Origin: an uncultured Clostridia bacterium
Lineage (GTDB): Bacteria; Bacillota; Clostridia; Christensenellales; Aristaeellaceae
Direction: 5' to 3'
DNA length: 19,757 bases
Assembly: GCA_947600345.1 (NCBI GenBank)
Contig: CANQGC010000019.1
Location: forward strand, 1-19,757
Numbering within the stretch: the stretch's first letter is position 1; the number at the start of each line of letters is the position of its first letter. Positions 7,071 to 13,700 of this stretch are shown piece after piece. The notes under the pieces were generated by a model. That model ran no database searches and had not been told where the DNA came from. It was given only the letters and a program-made list of their open reading frames with translations. The translations under genes and the position numbers were made by a program.

Positions 7071-9647
7071 ATGGCGGCGTTTGAGCGCGTGCTGTCCGGC
7101 ATTCCGGAGATGGACAAGGCCCTGGACAACATCCGGCTGGGCGACAACGTGGTCTGGCAGGTGACGAACCTGGAGGAATTCAAGCTGTTCACCGATCCCT
7201 ACGTGGAGCAGGCGATCAAGGACAGGCGCAACCTGATCTACGTGCGCTTTGCCTCCCATCCGCCGCTGGTGGAGGAGCGGCCGGGCGTGAAGGTGGCACG
7301 GGTGGAGTTGTCCCATCGCTTCGAGAACTTCACCGTGGAGATCCACAACCTGATCGAGCGGGAGGGTCGGGACGCCTTCTACGTGTTCGACTGCCTGTCC
7401 GAGCTGCAGACCGCCTGGTCCACGGACATCATGATGGGCAACTTCTTCCGGCTGACCTGCCCCTTCCTGTTCAAGCTGGACACAGTGGCCTTCTTCCCGC
7501 TGATCCGCGGGCGGCACTCGTTCAAGGCCATCGCCAAGATTCGCGACACGACGCAGCTGCTGTTCGACGTCTACTCCGACGCCGCGCAGGTGTACGTGCG
7601 GCCGCTGAAGGTCTGGAACCGCTACTCGGAGACGATGTTCCTGCCCCATGTCTACAACCCCGCCGACGGCAGCTTCGACGTGCTGCGCGACGGCGTGCGG
7701 GTGAGCCGCTTCTACCAGCTGATGAACGACCAGGCCACCGGCACCGACCAGAACACCGACGCCTGGGACCGCTTCTTCAACTTCACCGAGCAGATGCACC
7801 GCCAGGGCATGGACGTGAGCGCCGCCTGCGCCCGCATGTGCGACATCATGATGACCCGGGACGACCGCATGCGCGACCTGATCAAGGCGAACTTCACGCC
7901 GGAGGACTACTTCCAGGTGCGCTCCCGCATGGTGGGCACGGGCATGATCGGCGGCAAGGCCTGCGGCATGCTGCTGGCGCGCAAGCTCATCCAGAACCAC
8001 AATCCAGAGCTCTTTGCCAAGCTGGAGCCCCACGACTCCTTCTACATCGGCTCGGACGTGTTCTACGCCTACATCGTGCACAACGACTTCTGGGACATCC
8101 GCATCCGCCAGCGCCGCAAGGCGGAATACTTCAGCCTGGCCGAGACCTTCGCCAACTGCCTGCGCACGGGCGAGTTCTCCGACACCGAGCGCGAGCAATT
8201 CCGGCGCCTGCTGGACTACTACGGCCAGAACCCCATCATCGTGCGCTCGAGCAGCATACTGGAGGACGGCTTCGGCAACGCCTTCGCGGGCAAGTACGAG
8301 TCCGTGTTCTGCGCGAACTCTGGCACGCCGGAGGAGCGCCTGCACGAGTTTGAGGAGGCCGTGCGCACCGTCTACGCCAGCACGATGAGCAAGTCCGCGC
8401 TGGACTACCGGCTGCGCCGGGGCCTGGCCGGGCGCGACGAGCAGATGGCGCTCCTGGTGCAGCGCGTCTCCGGCACGAGGTACGACGACTTCTTCATGCC
8501 CTGCGCGGCGGGCGTGGGCTACTCCTACAGCCCCTACCGCTGCTTCGAGGACATCGACCCGACGGCGGGCATGCTCCGCCTGGTGATGGGCCTGGGCACC
8601 GGAGCGGTGGATCGCGTGGAGGGCTCCTATCCGCGCCTGGTCAACTTGGATCGCCCGAAGGCCACCACCGCCGTCACCAGCCGGGACAAGCATCAGTTCT
8701 CCCAGCGCCGGATCGACGTGATCAACACCGTCAGCGGCGAGGTCGAGGGCTGGCCGCTGCACAAACTCGAAAGCAAATTGCCCGCATATCTGCAGAAGGC
8801 GCTGCTCGAGCACGACCGGGAGGCCGAGCGGGAGTTCCGCAACAGCGGCCAACGGCGCAGCGTGACCTTCGTCTCCTGCGAGGGCCTGGTGCAGAACGAG
8901 GCATTGATGGACGACATGCGCGCGCTGCTCGCGCTGATCCAGCGGGAGTACCAGTACCCCGTGGACGTGGAGTACACGATCAACCTCTCGGAGAGCGGCG
9001 AATACGTGATCAACCTGCTCCAGTGCCGCCCGCTGCAGGTGGCGAACGACACCGAAGCTATCGTCGTGCCGGAGGTGGAGGATCGGGAGAAGGTGCTCCT
9101 GGAGTGCAGCCACGCCTCGATGGGCCTGTCGAAGCGCATCGAGCTGGACTACGTCGTGCTGGTGGACGCGGTGGGCTACTACCGCATGCCCTACAACGAC
9201 AAGAGCCGGGTGGCCCGGGCCATTGGCGCACTGAACTGGAAGTTCCGGGACAGTGGCAAGCACCTGATGCTGCTGGCGCCGGGCAGGATCGGAACCTCTT
9301 CGCCGGAGCTGGGCGTACCCACGGCCTTCTCGGACATCAGCGCCTTCGACATACTCTGCGAGGTATCCGAATCTCGCGCCGGCTACCTGCCGGAGCTCTC
9401 CTACGGCAGCCACATCTTCCAGGACCTGGTGGAGAGCGACATACTCTACGCCGCGGTGTTCGAGAACGAAAAGACCATCACCTTCGCCCCGGAGAAGCTG
9501 CAAGCCCTGCCCAACCTCCTCCCCACCCTCTACCCCGAGGGCGCAGAGCTGCAGGACATCCTCGGCATCTACGACGTATCCGCCAGGAAGTGCACCCTCT
9601 ACCACGACATGAAGAGCGAGCATCTGCTGTGCGCGTTTGAGAAGTGA
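7071..9647 (+). CDS. PEP-synthase/PPDK ATP-binding-domain protein with degenerate KaiC-like N-terminus
   Basis: An 858-aa protein. The middle is a PPDK_N/PpsA nucleotide-binding module: GTGMIGGKACGMLLARK (289-305), VRSSSILEDG (391-400), FAGKYESVF (405-413), GLGTGAVDRVEGSYP (507-521), a DVEYTINLSESGEYVINLLQ stretch and QCRPLQ (651-656), the usual end of that domain. The mobile phospho-histidine domain and the PEP-binding barrel of true PEP synthases are missing. Residues 1-215 look KaiC/RecA-like: GIPEMDKALDNIRLGD (10-25) and a Walker-B-like FYVFDCLSEL (103-112). However, the Walker A P-loop is replaced by QVTNLEEFKL. The last 200 residues are unassigned. It probably binds ATP and transfers phosphate to an unknown acceptor. 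It is the last gene of its operon, with repeat copy 2 starting 4 nt after the stop. Confidence 0.8.
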   Translation: MAAFERVLSGIPEMDKALDNIRLGDNVVWQVTNLEEFKLFTDPYVEQAIKDRRNLIYVRFASHPPLVEERPGVKVARVELSHRFENFTVEIHNLIEREGRDAFYVFDCLSELQTAWSTDIMMGNFFRLTCPFLFKLDTVAFFPLIRGRHSFKAIAKIRDTTQLLFDVYSDAAQVYVRPLKVWNRYSETMFLPHVYNPADGSFDVLRDGVRVSRFYQLMNDQATGTDQNTDAWDRFFNFTEQMHRQGMDVSAACARMCDIMMTRDDRMRDLIKANFTPEDYFQVRSRMVGTGMIGGKACGMLLARKLIQNHNPELFAKLEPHDSFYIGSDVFYAYIVHNDFWDIRIRQRRKAEYFSLAETFANCLRTGEFSDTEREQFRRLLDYYGQNPIIVRSSSILEDGFGNAFAGKYESVFCANSGTPEERLHEFEEAVRTVYASTMSKSALDYRLRRGLAGRDEQMALLVQRVSGTRYDDFFMPCAAGVGYSYSPYRCFEDIDPTAGMLRLVMGLGTGAVDRVEGSYPRLVNLDRPKATTAVTSRDKHQFSQRRIDVINTVSGEVEGWPLHKLESKLPAYLQKALLEHDREAEREFRNSGQRRSVTFVSCEGLVQNEALMDDMRALLALIQREYQYPVDVEYTINLSESGEYVINLLQCRPLQVANDTEAIVVPEVEDREKVLLECSHASMGLSKRIELDYVVLVDAVGYYRMPYNDKSRVARAIGALNWKFRDSGKHLMLLAPGRIGTSSPELGVPTAFSDISAFDILCEVSESRAGYLPELSYGSHIFQDLVESDILYAAVFENEKTITFAPEKLQALPNLLPTLYPEGAELQDILGIYDVSARKCTLYHDMKSEHLLCAFEK

Positions 9648-9651
9648 GAAC

Positions 9652-9860
9652 GCCGTAGCCCCAGAAGGGAGAATCCAAGGAACCTCAGGTTCCTTGGCAG
9701 GTCTGGGCAGAGCCCAGCGTAACCCCCATAACCCAGGCGGCCCGCGGTAAAAAATAAGCATCGGCAATAAGCGTTGACGCATCATCGCCTCCATACCGCG
9801 GGCCGCACGAAGCGCCTTTTGCCCTGGGAAGCATAGCTTCCCAGGGCAAAACAGCAAACG
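9652..9860 (+). repeat. Composite hairpin repeat, copy 2
   Basis: A 209-bp element in the convergent gap between the PEP-synthase-like gene and the minus-strand XRE gene, inverted relative to copy 1. Order on plus: GCCGTAGCCCCAGAAGGGAG, E 9675-9697 (loop TCA), C 9703-9717 (loop AGA), long stem B 9737-9749/9794-9806 (13 bp perfect, 44-nt loop), A 9817-9832/9836-9851 (16 bp perfect, loop ATA), then ACAGCAAACG. Hairpin D is absent. End E lies 4 nt after the PEP-synthase-like stop codon. Confidence 0.85.
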
Positions 9861-9878
9861 AAACCTCCGCAATAAACC

Positions 9879-9908
9879 GCGCGGGCCCCTCGAACGAGGG
9901 GCCCGCGC
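9879..9908 (-). terminator. Terminator of the minus-strand XRE gene
   Basis: A perfect 13-bp GC-rich stem (9879-9891/9896-9908) with a 4-nt GAAC-type loop directly abuts the TAA stop at 9911-9909. The minus strand continues GGTTTATT, a weak T-tract. Confidence 0.75.
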
Positions 9909-10163
9909 TTATTCCTCCGGATCGAGGCCTTCGAAAAAGTCGTCGTAGGCGCAGTTGTAGATCTTCTTTAGTTCGATGAGGACGCTGATTTTGATATTTA
10001 ATTCTCCGTTTTCGTATTTCTCATAGGTCGATCTTCCGATGTCACAGCCGCGCAGCTGCAATTTGGCGCATACTTTTTCCTGCGACAATCTGTGCTCCAG
10101 CCGAAGCTTGCGCAAATTCTCGCCCATAAACCGATCGCGTCGCAATTTCTGTTCAGTACGCAT
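9909..10163 (-). CDS. Small XRE-family helix-turn-helix regulator
   Basis: An 84-aa DNA-binding protein, essentially one Cro/CI-type HTH domain: GENLRKLRLEHRLSQEKVCAKLQLRGCDIGRSTYEKYENGEL (14-55) has the usual LSQE start of helix 2 and the Y-E-N-G turn after helix 4. The C-terminus is short and acidic (FFEGLDPEE), with no effector or protease domain. The start at 10163 has only a weak ribosome-binding site; an internal ATG at 10127 (residue 13) is an alternative that would keep the whole HTH. It is transcribed divergently from a second XRE gene across a 128-bp region with overlapping promoters and palindromes. Its role is unknown; local autoregulation is likely. Confidence 0.82.
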   Translation of the reverse strand: MRTEQKLRRDRFMGENLRKLRLEHRLSQEKVCAKLQLRGCDIGRSTYEKYENGELNIKISVLIELKKIYNCAYDDFFEGLDPEE

Positions 10164-10180
10164 AAAACAAACTCACTTTG

Positions 10181-10192
10181 ACCAATATTGGT
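10181..10192. promoter_or_regulatory. Palindromic operator candidate P1
   Basis: The perfect 12-bp palindrome ACCAATATTGGT touches the -35 box of the plus-strand promoter and lies in the 5' UTR of the minus-strand XRE gene. It overlaps a TTGACC half-site at 10178-10183. Confidence 0.55.
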
Positions 10193-10220
10193 TGCAACTA
10201 TTTTCATTTTATGGTATACT
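10192..10220 (+). promoter_or_regulatory. Promoter of the plus-strand XRE gene
   Basis: TTGCAA (10192-10197), a 17-bp spacer, and TATACT (10215-10220) with an extended TGG. The predicted start is near 10227, just before palindrome P2. Confidence 0.75.
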
Positions 10221-10222
10221 GA

Positions 10223-10251
10223 ACGATAGAATTGACCGGAATTCCGGTCAA
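10223..10251 (-). promoter_or_regulatory. Candidate promoter of the minus-strand XRE gene
   Basis: On the minus strand, TTGACC (10251-10246), a 17-bp spacer and TATCGT (10228-10223). Its -35 is half of palindrome P2, and its spacer and -10 lie back to back with the plus-strand promoter's -10. Confidence 0.5.
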
Positions 10252-10252
10252 T
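10231..10252. promoter_or_regulatory. Palindromic operator candidate P2
   Basis: A perfect 22-bp palindrome with half-sites TTGACC and GGTCAA around GGAATTCC, extended by one A:T pair. It covers the -35 of the minus promoter and positions about +5 to +26 of the plus transcript. A further TTGACC half-site is at 10261-10266. Confidence 0.65.
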
Positions 10253-10291
10253 ATACCCTTTTGACCTTTGTGTATTGCGGAGGAAAAAGAA

Positions 10292-10609
10292 ATGGAGCTG
10301 GATTACAAGGCGATTGGAAGAAGAATCCGCGCGCTGCGCAAGGAACAAAAGCTTACGCTCGAGCAATTGGCGGAGCGCACCAATCGCTCCGCTTCCTTCG
10401 TGGGGCTGATTGAGCGCGGAGAGCGAATTATGAGCCTGGAAACCTTCTGCGAGCTTGTCGCGGCTTTGAACTGTTCGGCGGATGAAATCCTGGGAATGGA
10501 GTTGCACAGGATCAACAACCTCGCCTATGCGAGGGAGCTATTGGAGATGGCGCTGGCGCTATCGTTTGAAGAGAACCTTTCGCAGCGCACGGACTTATCC
10601 GCCCTTTGA
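10292..10609 (+). CDS. XRE-family helix-turn-helix regulator
   Basis: A 105-aa protein. Residues 6-66 are a canonical Cro/CI HTH: IGRRIRALRKEQKLTLEQLAERTNRSASFVGLIERGERIMSLETFCELVAALNCSADEIL (full five-helix domain, with the S-x-x-x-G-L-I-E-R-G recognition and turn region). The C-terminal 35 residues form a probable helix (NNLAYARELLEMALALSFEEN) that could dimerise or sense a signal. The ATG at 10292 has an excellent GGAGG (10279-10283) at 8 nt; a TTG at 10268 is rejected. It is divergent from the other XRE gene and followed by a hairpin terminator. No phage or plasmid genes are adjacent. Confidence 0.87.
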   Translation: MELDYKAIGRRIRALRKEQKLTLEQLAERTNRSASFVGLIERGERIMSLETFCELVAALNCSADEILGMELHRINNLAYARELLEMALALSFEENLSQRTDLSAL

Positions 10610-10649
10610 GCCACCGGGAGCGGGAAACTGCGCCCGCCAATAGACGAAG

Positions 10650-10682
10650 ACATCCGGCCCTCGGTGCTGTGGGGCCGGATGT
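10650..10682 (+). terminator. Terminator of the plus-strand XRE gene
   Basis: A perfect 11-bp stem ACATCCGGCCC/GGGCCGGATGT (10650-10660/10672-10682) with an 11-nt loop, followed by TCGTTTAC. The T-tract is weak. The rest of the gap up to 10726 holds only a short GC-rich inverted repeat (about 10690-10717). Confidence 0.65.
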
Positions 10683-10725
10683 TCGTTTACCGCGCGCAAT
10701 GGTTGATGACGCGCGGCACGTTATT

Positions 10726-10958
10726 AGAGTTAGTGGCGGACTCTTTTGAAATGAGAAGCCTTCCGGCTTCCCATTTCAAAAACTCGCCGCCGCGGCCCGC
10801 GCATGGTTGCGCAGGCGCGTTTGTTCGCATTGCGCTGCTTGGCTTCTGGCGCGGGCCGCTGAGGTTACGCTGGGCGCTGCCCAGACCCGCTCAAGGGACT
10901 CTGTCCCTTGAGAATTCCTGCCAAGGAACCTGAGGTTCCTTGGATTCTCCCTTCTGCT
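10726..10958 (-). repeat. Composite hairpin repeat, copy 3
   Basis: A 233-bp element in the convergent gap between the XRE gene and gdhA, same orientation as copy 1 and sharing its left end AGAGTTAGTG. Plus order: A 10744-10760/10765-10781 (17 bp with one A-C mismatch, loop TTCC), B 10792-10802/10849-10859 (11 bp), C 10870-10884 (loop GCT), D 10890-10912 (loop TCT), E 10921-10943 (loop TGA), then ATTCTCCCTTCTG. End E lies 19 nt beyond the gdhA stop. Confidence 0.85.
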
Positions 10959-10977
10959 GCCGCGTTTAGGCGCTGCC

Positions 10978-12324
10978 TCAGCACACACCCTGGGCCAGCA
11001 TGGCGTCCGCGACCTTCAGGAAGCCGGCGACGTTCGCTGCCTTCTCGAAGTTATTGCCGAAGTCATACTCCTGCGCGGCGTCGGCCACGTTGTGGAAGAT
11101 GTTCACCATGATGTCCTTCAGCTTGGCGTCCACCTCGGCGAAGCTCCAGCTCAGGCGCTCGGAGTTCTGGCTCATCTCCAGCGCGGAGGTAGCCACGCCG
11201 CCGGCGTTCGCGGCCTTCGCGGGCCCGAAGTACAGGCCGGCGGAGAGGATCGCGTCGATGGCCTCCATCGTGCAGGGCATGTTCGCGCCCTCGGACACGC
11301 AGAAGCAGCCGTTGGCGATCAGCGCCTTGGCGGACTCGAGGTCCAGCTCGTTCTGGGTGGCGCAGGGCAGCGCGATGTCGCACTTGACCGTCCAGATGCC
11401 CTTGCAGCCCTCGTGGTACTCGGCCTTCGGATGATCGGCCACGTACTCCTTGATGCGGCCGCGGCGCACTTCCTTGATCAGCTTCACGGCGTCCAGATCG
11501 ATGCCGTCTGGATCGTACACGTAGCCGTTGGAATCGCACATCGCCACGACCTTGGCGCCCAGCTGGGTCGCCTTCTCGCAGGCGTAGATCGCCACGTTGC
11601 CGGAGCCAGAGATCACGACGGTCTGGCCCTGGAAGGACTTACCGAAGGACTTGAGCATCTCCTCGGTGTAGTAGCACAGGCCGTAGCCGGTGGCTTCCTT
11701 GCGCGCCAGGCTTCCGCCGTAGCTGAGGCCCTTGCCGGTGAGCACGCCGCAGTACTGGCCGGTCAGCTTCTTGTACTGGCCGTAGAGGTAGCCGATCTCG
11801 CGGGCGCCCACGCCGATGTCGCCGGCGGGCACGTCGCAGTCCGGACCGATGTGGCGGTAGAGCTCGTTCATGAAGCTCTGGCAGAAGCGCATGACCTCCA
11901 TGTCGCTCTTGCCCTTGGGATCGAAGTCGCTGCCGCCCTTGCCGCCGCCGATGGGCAGGCCGGTCAGGGAGTTCTTCAGCGTCTGCTCGAAGGCCAGGAA
12001 CTTCACGGTGTCCTCGGTGACGGAGGGATGCAGGCGCAGGCCGCCCTTGTACGGGCCGATGGCGCTGTTGCTCTGCACGCGGTAGCCGCGGTTGACGTGC
12101 ACCTTGCCCTTGTCATCCACCCACGGCACGCGGAACTTGATCACGCGCTCGGGCTCCACGAACAGATCCATCACGCCCATCTCGATGTACTCGGGATGCG
12201 CCTCCACCACGGGCTCGACGGACTCGAGCACGCTGCGGACGGTGATCAGGAACTGCTCGTCCCCGGCGTTGCGCTTTTCGACAGTCTCCATCAGCTGCTG
12301 GAGATATGCGTTCTTGATGCTCAT
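10978..12324 (-). CDS. gdhA: Glutamate dehydrogenase, probably NADP-specific
   Basis: A 448-aa hexameric-type glutamate dehydrogenase, full length (about 447 aa is typical). It aminates 2-oxoglutarate with ammonium. Substrate region: GPYKGGLRLHPSV (90-102) and the catalytic lysine in GGGKGGSDFDPKGKS (K129). The Rossmann motif is GSGNVA (240-245), and MCDSNGYVYD follows the second beta strand; a D-S after this strand is usual in NADP-dependent forms, so NADPH use is inferred. The GGAGG box at 12337-12333 is 8 nt before the ATG. It is divergent from asnA, another ammonium-using enzyme, and convergent with the XRE gene across repeat copy 3, which is the only candidate terminator. Confidence 0.95.
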   Translation of the reverse strand: MSIKNAYLQQLMETVEKRNAGDEQFLITVRSVLESVEPVVEAHPEYIEMGVMDLFVEPERVIKFRVPWVDDKGKVHVNRGYRVQSNSAIGPYKGGLRLHPSVTEDTVKFLAFEQTLKNSLTGLPIGGGKGGSDFDPKGKSDMEVMRFCQSFMNELYRHIGPDCDVPAGDIGVGAREIGYLYGQYKKLTGQYCGVLTGKGLSYGGSLARKEATGYGLCYYTEEMLKSFGKSFQGQTVVISGSGNVAIYACEKATQLGAKVVAMCDSNGYVYDPDGIDLDAVKLIKEVRRGRIKEYVADHPKAEYHEGCKGIWTVKCDIALPCATQNELDLESAKALIANGCFCVSEGANMPCTMEAIDAILSAGLYFGPAKAANAGGVATSALEMSQNSERLSWSFAEVDAKLKDIMVNIFHNVADAAQEYDFGNNFEKAANVAGFLKVADAMLAQGVC

Positions 12325-12372
12325 TGAAAATTCCTCCCCATTGAGTAATTATGCAATCAGTAGGCAATATTC

Positions 12373-12401
12373 AGTATACAACGATTTGCGGGCCTTGTCC
12401 A
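12373..12401 (-). promoter_or_regulatory. gdhA promoter
   Basis: On the minus strand, TGGACA (12401-12396), a 17-bp spacer and TATACT (12378-12373), about 48 bp before the gdhA start. Confidence 0.8.
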
Positions 12402-12422
12402 TACGCGCCCGTGTTATGATTC

Positions 12423-12467
12423 TGTGCATATTTCGGTGCATGAATTGCAGGCTTGCGCATATTCCGG
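12423..12467 (+). promoter_or_regulatory. 14-bp direct repeat in the gdhA-asnA divergent region
   Basis: TGTGCATATTTCGG (12423-12436) and TGCGCATATTCCGG (12454-12467) match at 12 of 14 positions and are offset by 31 bp, about three helical turns. They lie upstream of both the gdhA and asnA promoters and could bind an activator. The remaining sequence 12468-12560 shows no gene and no T-box motif. Confidence 0.4.
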
Positions 12468-12562
12468 GCGATTTTCCGGTTGGAATGCACTTTTTGCTAT
12501 CTATTCCTGCAAAATGCCGCTCCGATTTGCAATTCACGCAAAAAATCCTGCACGGCGTCCCC

Positions 12563-12591
12563 TTGCAAACTTCACACAGCGGCGCTATAAT
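12563..12591 (+). promoter_or_regulatory. asnA promoter
   Basis: TTGCAA (12563-12568), a 17-bp spacer and TATAAT (12586-12591). Transcription would start near 12598, giving a short leader of about 28 nt. Confidence 0.8.
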
Positions 12592-12625
12592 TTTCCAAAA
12601 CGCTGCATTTTTTAAGGAGGCGCCC

Positions 12626-13636
12626 ATGAACAAGATCTACATCCCCCAGGGCTATCATACCCCGCTGAACGTCTACGACATGCAGGTGGCCATCGAGTTC
12701 ATCAAGCACAACTTCCAACAGGAGCTCAGCCACGCGCTGAACCTGCGCCGAGTGTCCGCGCCGCTGTTCGTGAAGGAGAGCTCGGGCCTGAACGACGACC
12801 TGAACGGCGTGGAGCGGCCGGTGTCCTTCGACGTGCCCGCCGTCGGCGAGGAGGGCCAGGTGGTTCACTCGCTGGCGAAGTGGAAGCGCTACGCCCTGAA
12901 GCGCTACGACTTCCGCCCGGGCAAGGGCATCTACACGGACATGAACGCCATCCGCCGGGACGAGGCGCTGGACAACCTGCACTCGGTCTACGTGGACCAG
13001 TGGGACTGGGAGAAGATCATCCGCCCCTGGGAGCGCAACCTGGGCACGCTGAAGAACGTGGCGCAGGAGATCGTCGAGTGCATCTGCGACGTGAGCGACC
13101 GGCTGCGCCGGGAGTTCCCCGCGATCGACGTGCACCTCAGCCGCGATATGAGCTGCATCACCACCCAGGAGCTGGAGGACATGTACCCCGACATCCCCGT
13201 GCCCTCGGATCGCGAGAGCGCGTACCTGGAGAACCACAAGACGGCGCTGATCATGCAGATCGGCGGCAAGCTGAAGTCGGGCAAGCCCCACGACGGCCGC
13301 GCGCCGGACTACGACGACTGGGAGCTGAACGGCGACATACTGTTCTGGAACGACGTGCTGGGCCGGGCGTTCGAGGTTTCGAGCATGGGCATCCGCGTGG
13401 ACGCGGAGTCGCTGGACAGGCAGCTGACGCTGGCGGGCTGCGACTATCGGAGGAAATTGCCGTTCCACCAGATGCTGCTCAACAACGAGCTGCCGCTGAC
13501 CATCGGCGGCGGCATCGGCCAGAGCCGCCTGTGCATGCTGATGATCGGCTGCGCCCACATCGGCGAGGTGCAGTCCAGCATCTGGGATCAGCAGACCATG
13601 GACGCCTGCGCCAAGGCGGGCATACTGCTGCTGTGA
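12626..13636 (+). CDS. asnA: Aspartate-ammonia ligase (asparagine synthetase A)
   Basis: A 336-aa ammonia-dependent asparagine synthetase, full length for the family (about 330 aa), related in fold to class II aspartyl-tRNA synthetases. It converts aspartate, ATP and NH4+ to asparagine. Recognisable blocks are FVKESSGLNDDLNGVERPVSF, HSLAKWKRYALKRYDFRPGKG, YTDMNAIRRDEALDNLHSVYVDQWDWE and the class II motif 3-like GGGIGQSRLCMLML-type segment (GGGIGQSRLCMLMIG) near the C-terminus. The ATG at 12626 follows AAGGAGG (12614-12620) at 5 nt; upstream in-frame starts run through the promoter and are rejected. It is divergent from gdhA. A stem-loop terminator and then repeat copy 4 follow. Confidence 0.96.
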   Translation: MNKIYIPQGYHTPLNVYDMQVAIEFIKHNFQQELSHALNLRRVSAPLFVKESSGLNDDLNGVERPVSFDVPAVGEEGQVVHSLAKWKRYALKRYDFRPGKGIYTDMNAIRRDEALDNLHSVYVDQWDWEKIIRPWERNLGTLKNVAQEIVECICDVSDRLRREFPAIDVHLSRDMSCITTQELEDMYPDIPVPSDRESAYLENHKTALIMQIGGKLKSGKPHDGRAPDYDDWELNGDILFWNDVLGRAFEVSSMGIRVDAESLDRQLTLAGCDYRRKLPFHQMLLNNELPLTIGGGIGQSRLCMLMIGCAHIGEVQSSIWDQQTMDACAKAGILLL

Positions 13637-13642
13637 GCGCAA

Positions 13643-13689
13643 GGACAGACAAGTGAGGCCGGGGAACAACCCCCGGCCTCGTTCTGTCC
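13643..13689 (+). terminator. asnA terminator hairpin
   Basis: Inner perfect 10-bp stem GAGGCCGGGG/CCCCGGCCTC (13655-13664/13671-13680), loop AACAAC, and an outer stem GGACAGA/TCTGTCC (13643-13649/13683-13689). It begins 6 nt after the stop. There is no T-tract. Confidence 0.65.
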
Positions 13690-13700
13690 GCCCAAAATCC

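Noticed and set aside
5037..9872. Very long minus-strand open frame antisense to the PEP-synthase-like operon
   Set aside because: Only its last 263 codons (VanY-like) are real. The rest lies opposite well-supported genes with strong family motifs and arises from high GC content.
12468..12600. T-box or other riboswitch upstream of asnA
   Set aside because: No GGGTGGNACCGCG motif is present, and the promoter lies only about 35 bp before the ATG, leaving no room for a leader structure.
12092..12625. Upstream in-frame extension of asnA
   Set aside because: It overlaps gdhA and crosses both promoters; the ATG at 12626 has a perfect AAGGAGG and matches the family's N-terminus.
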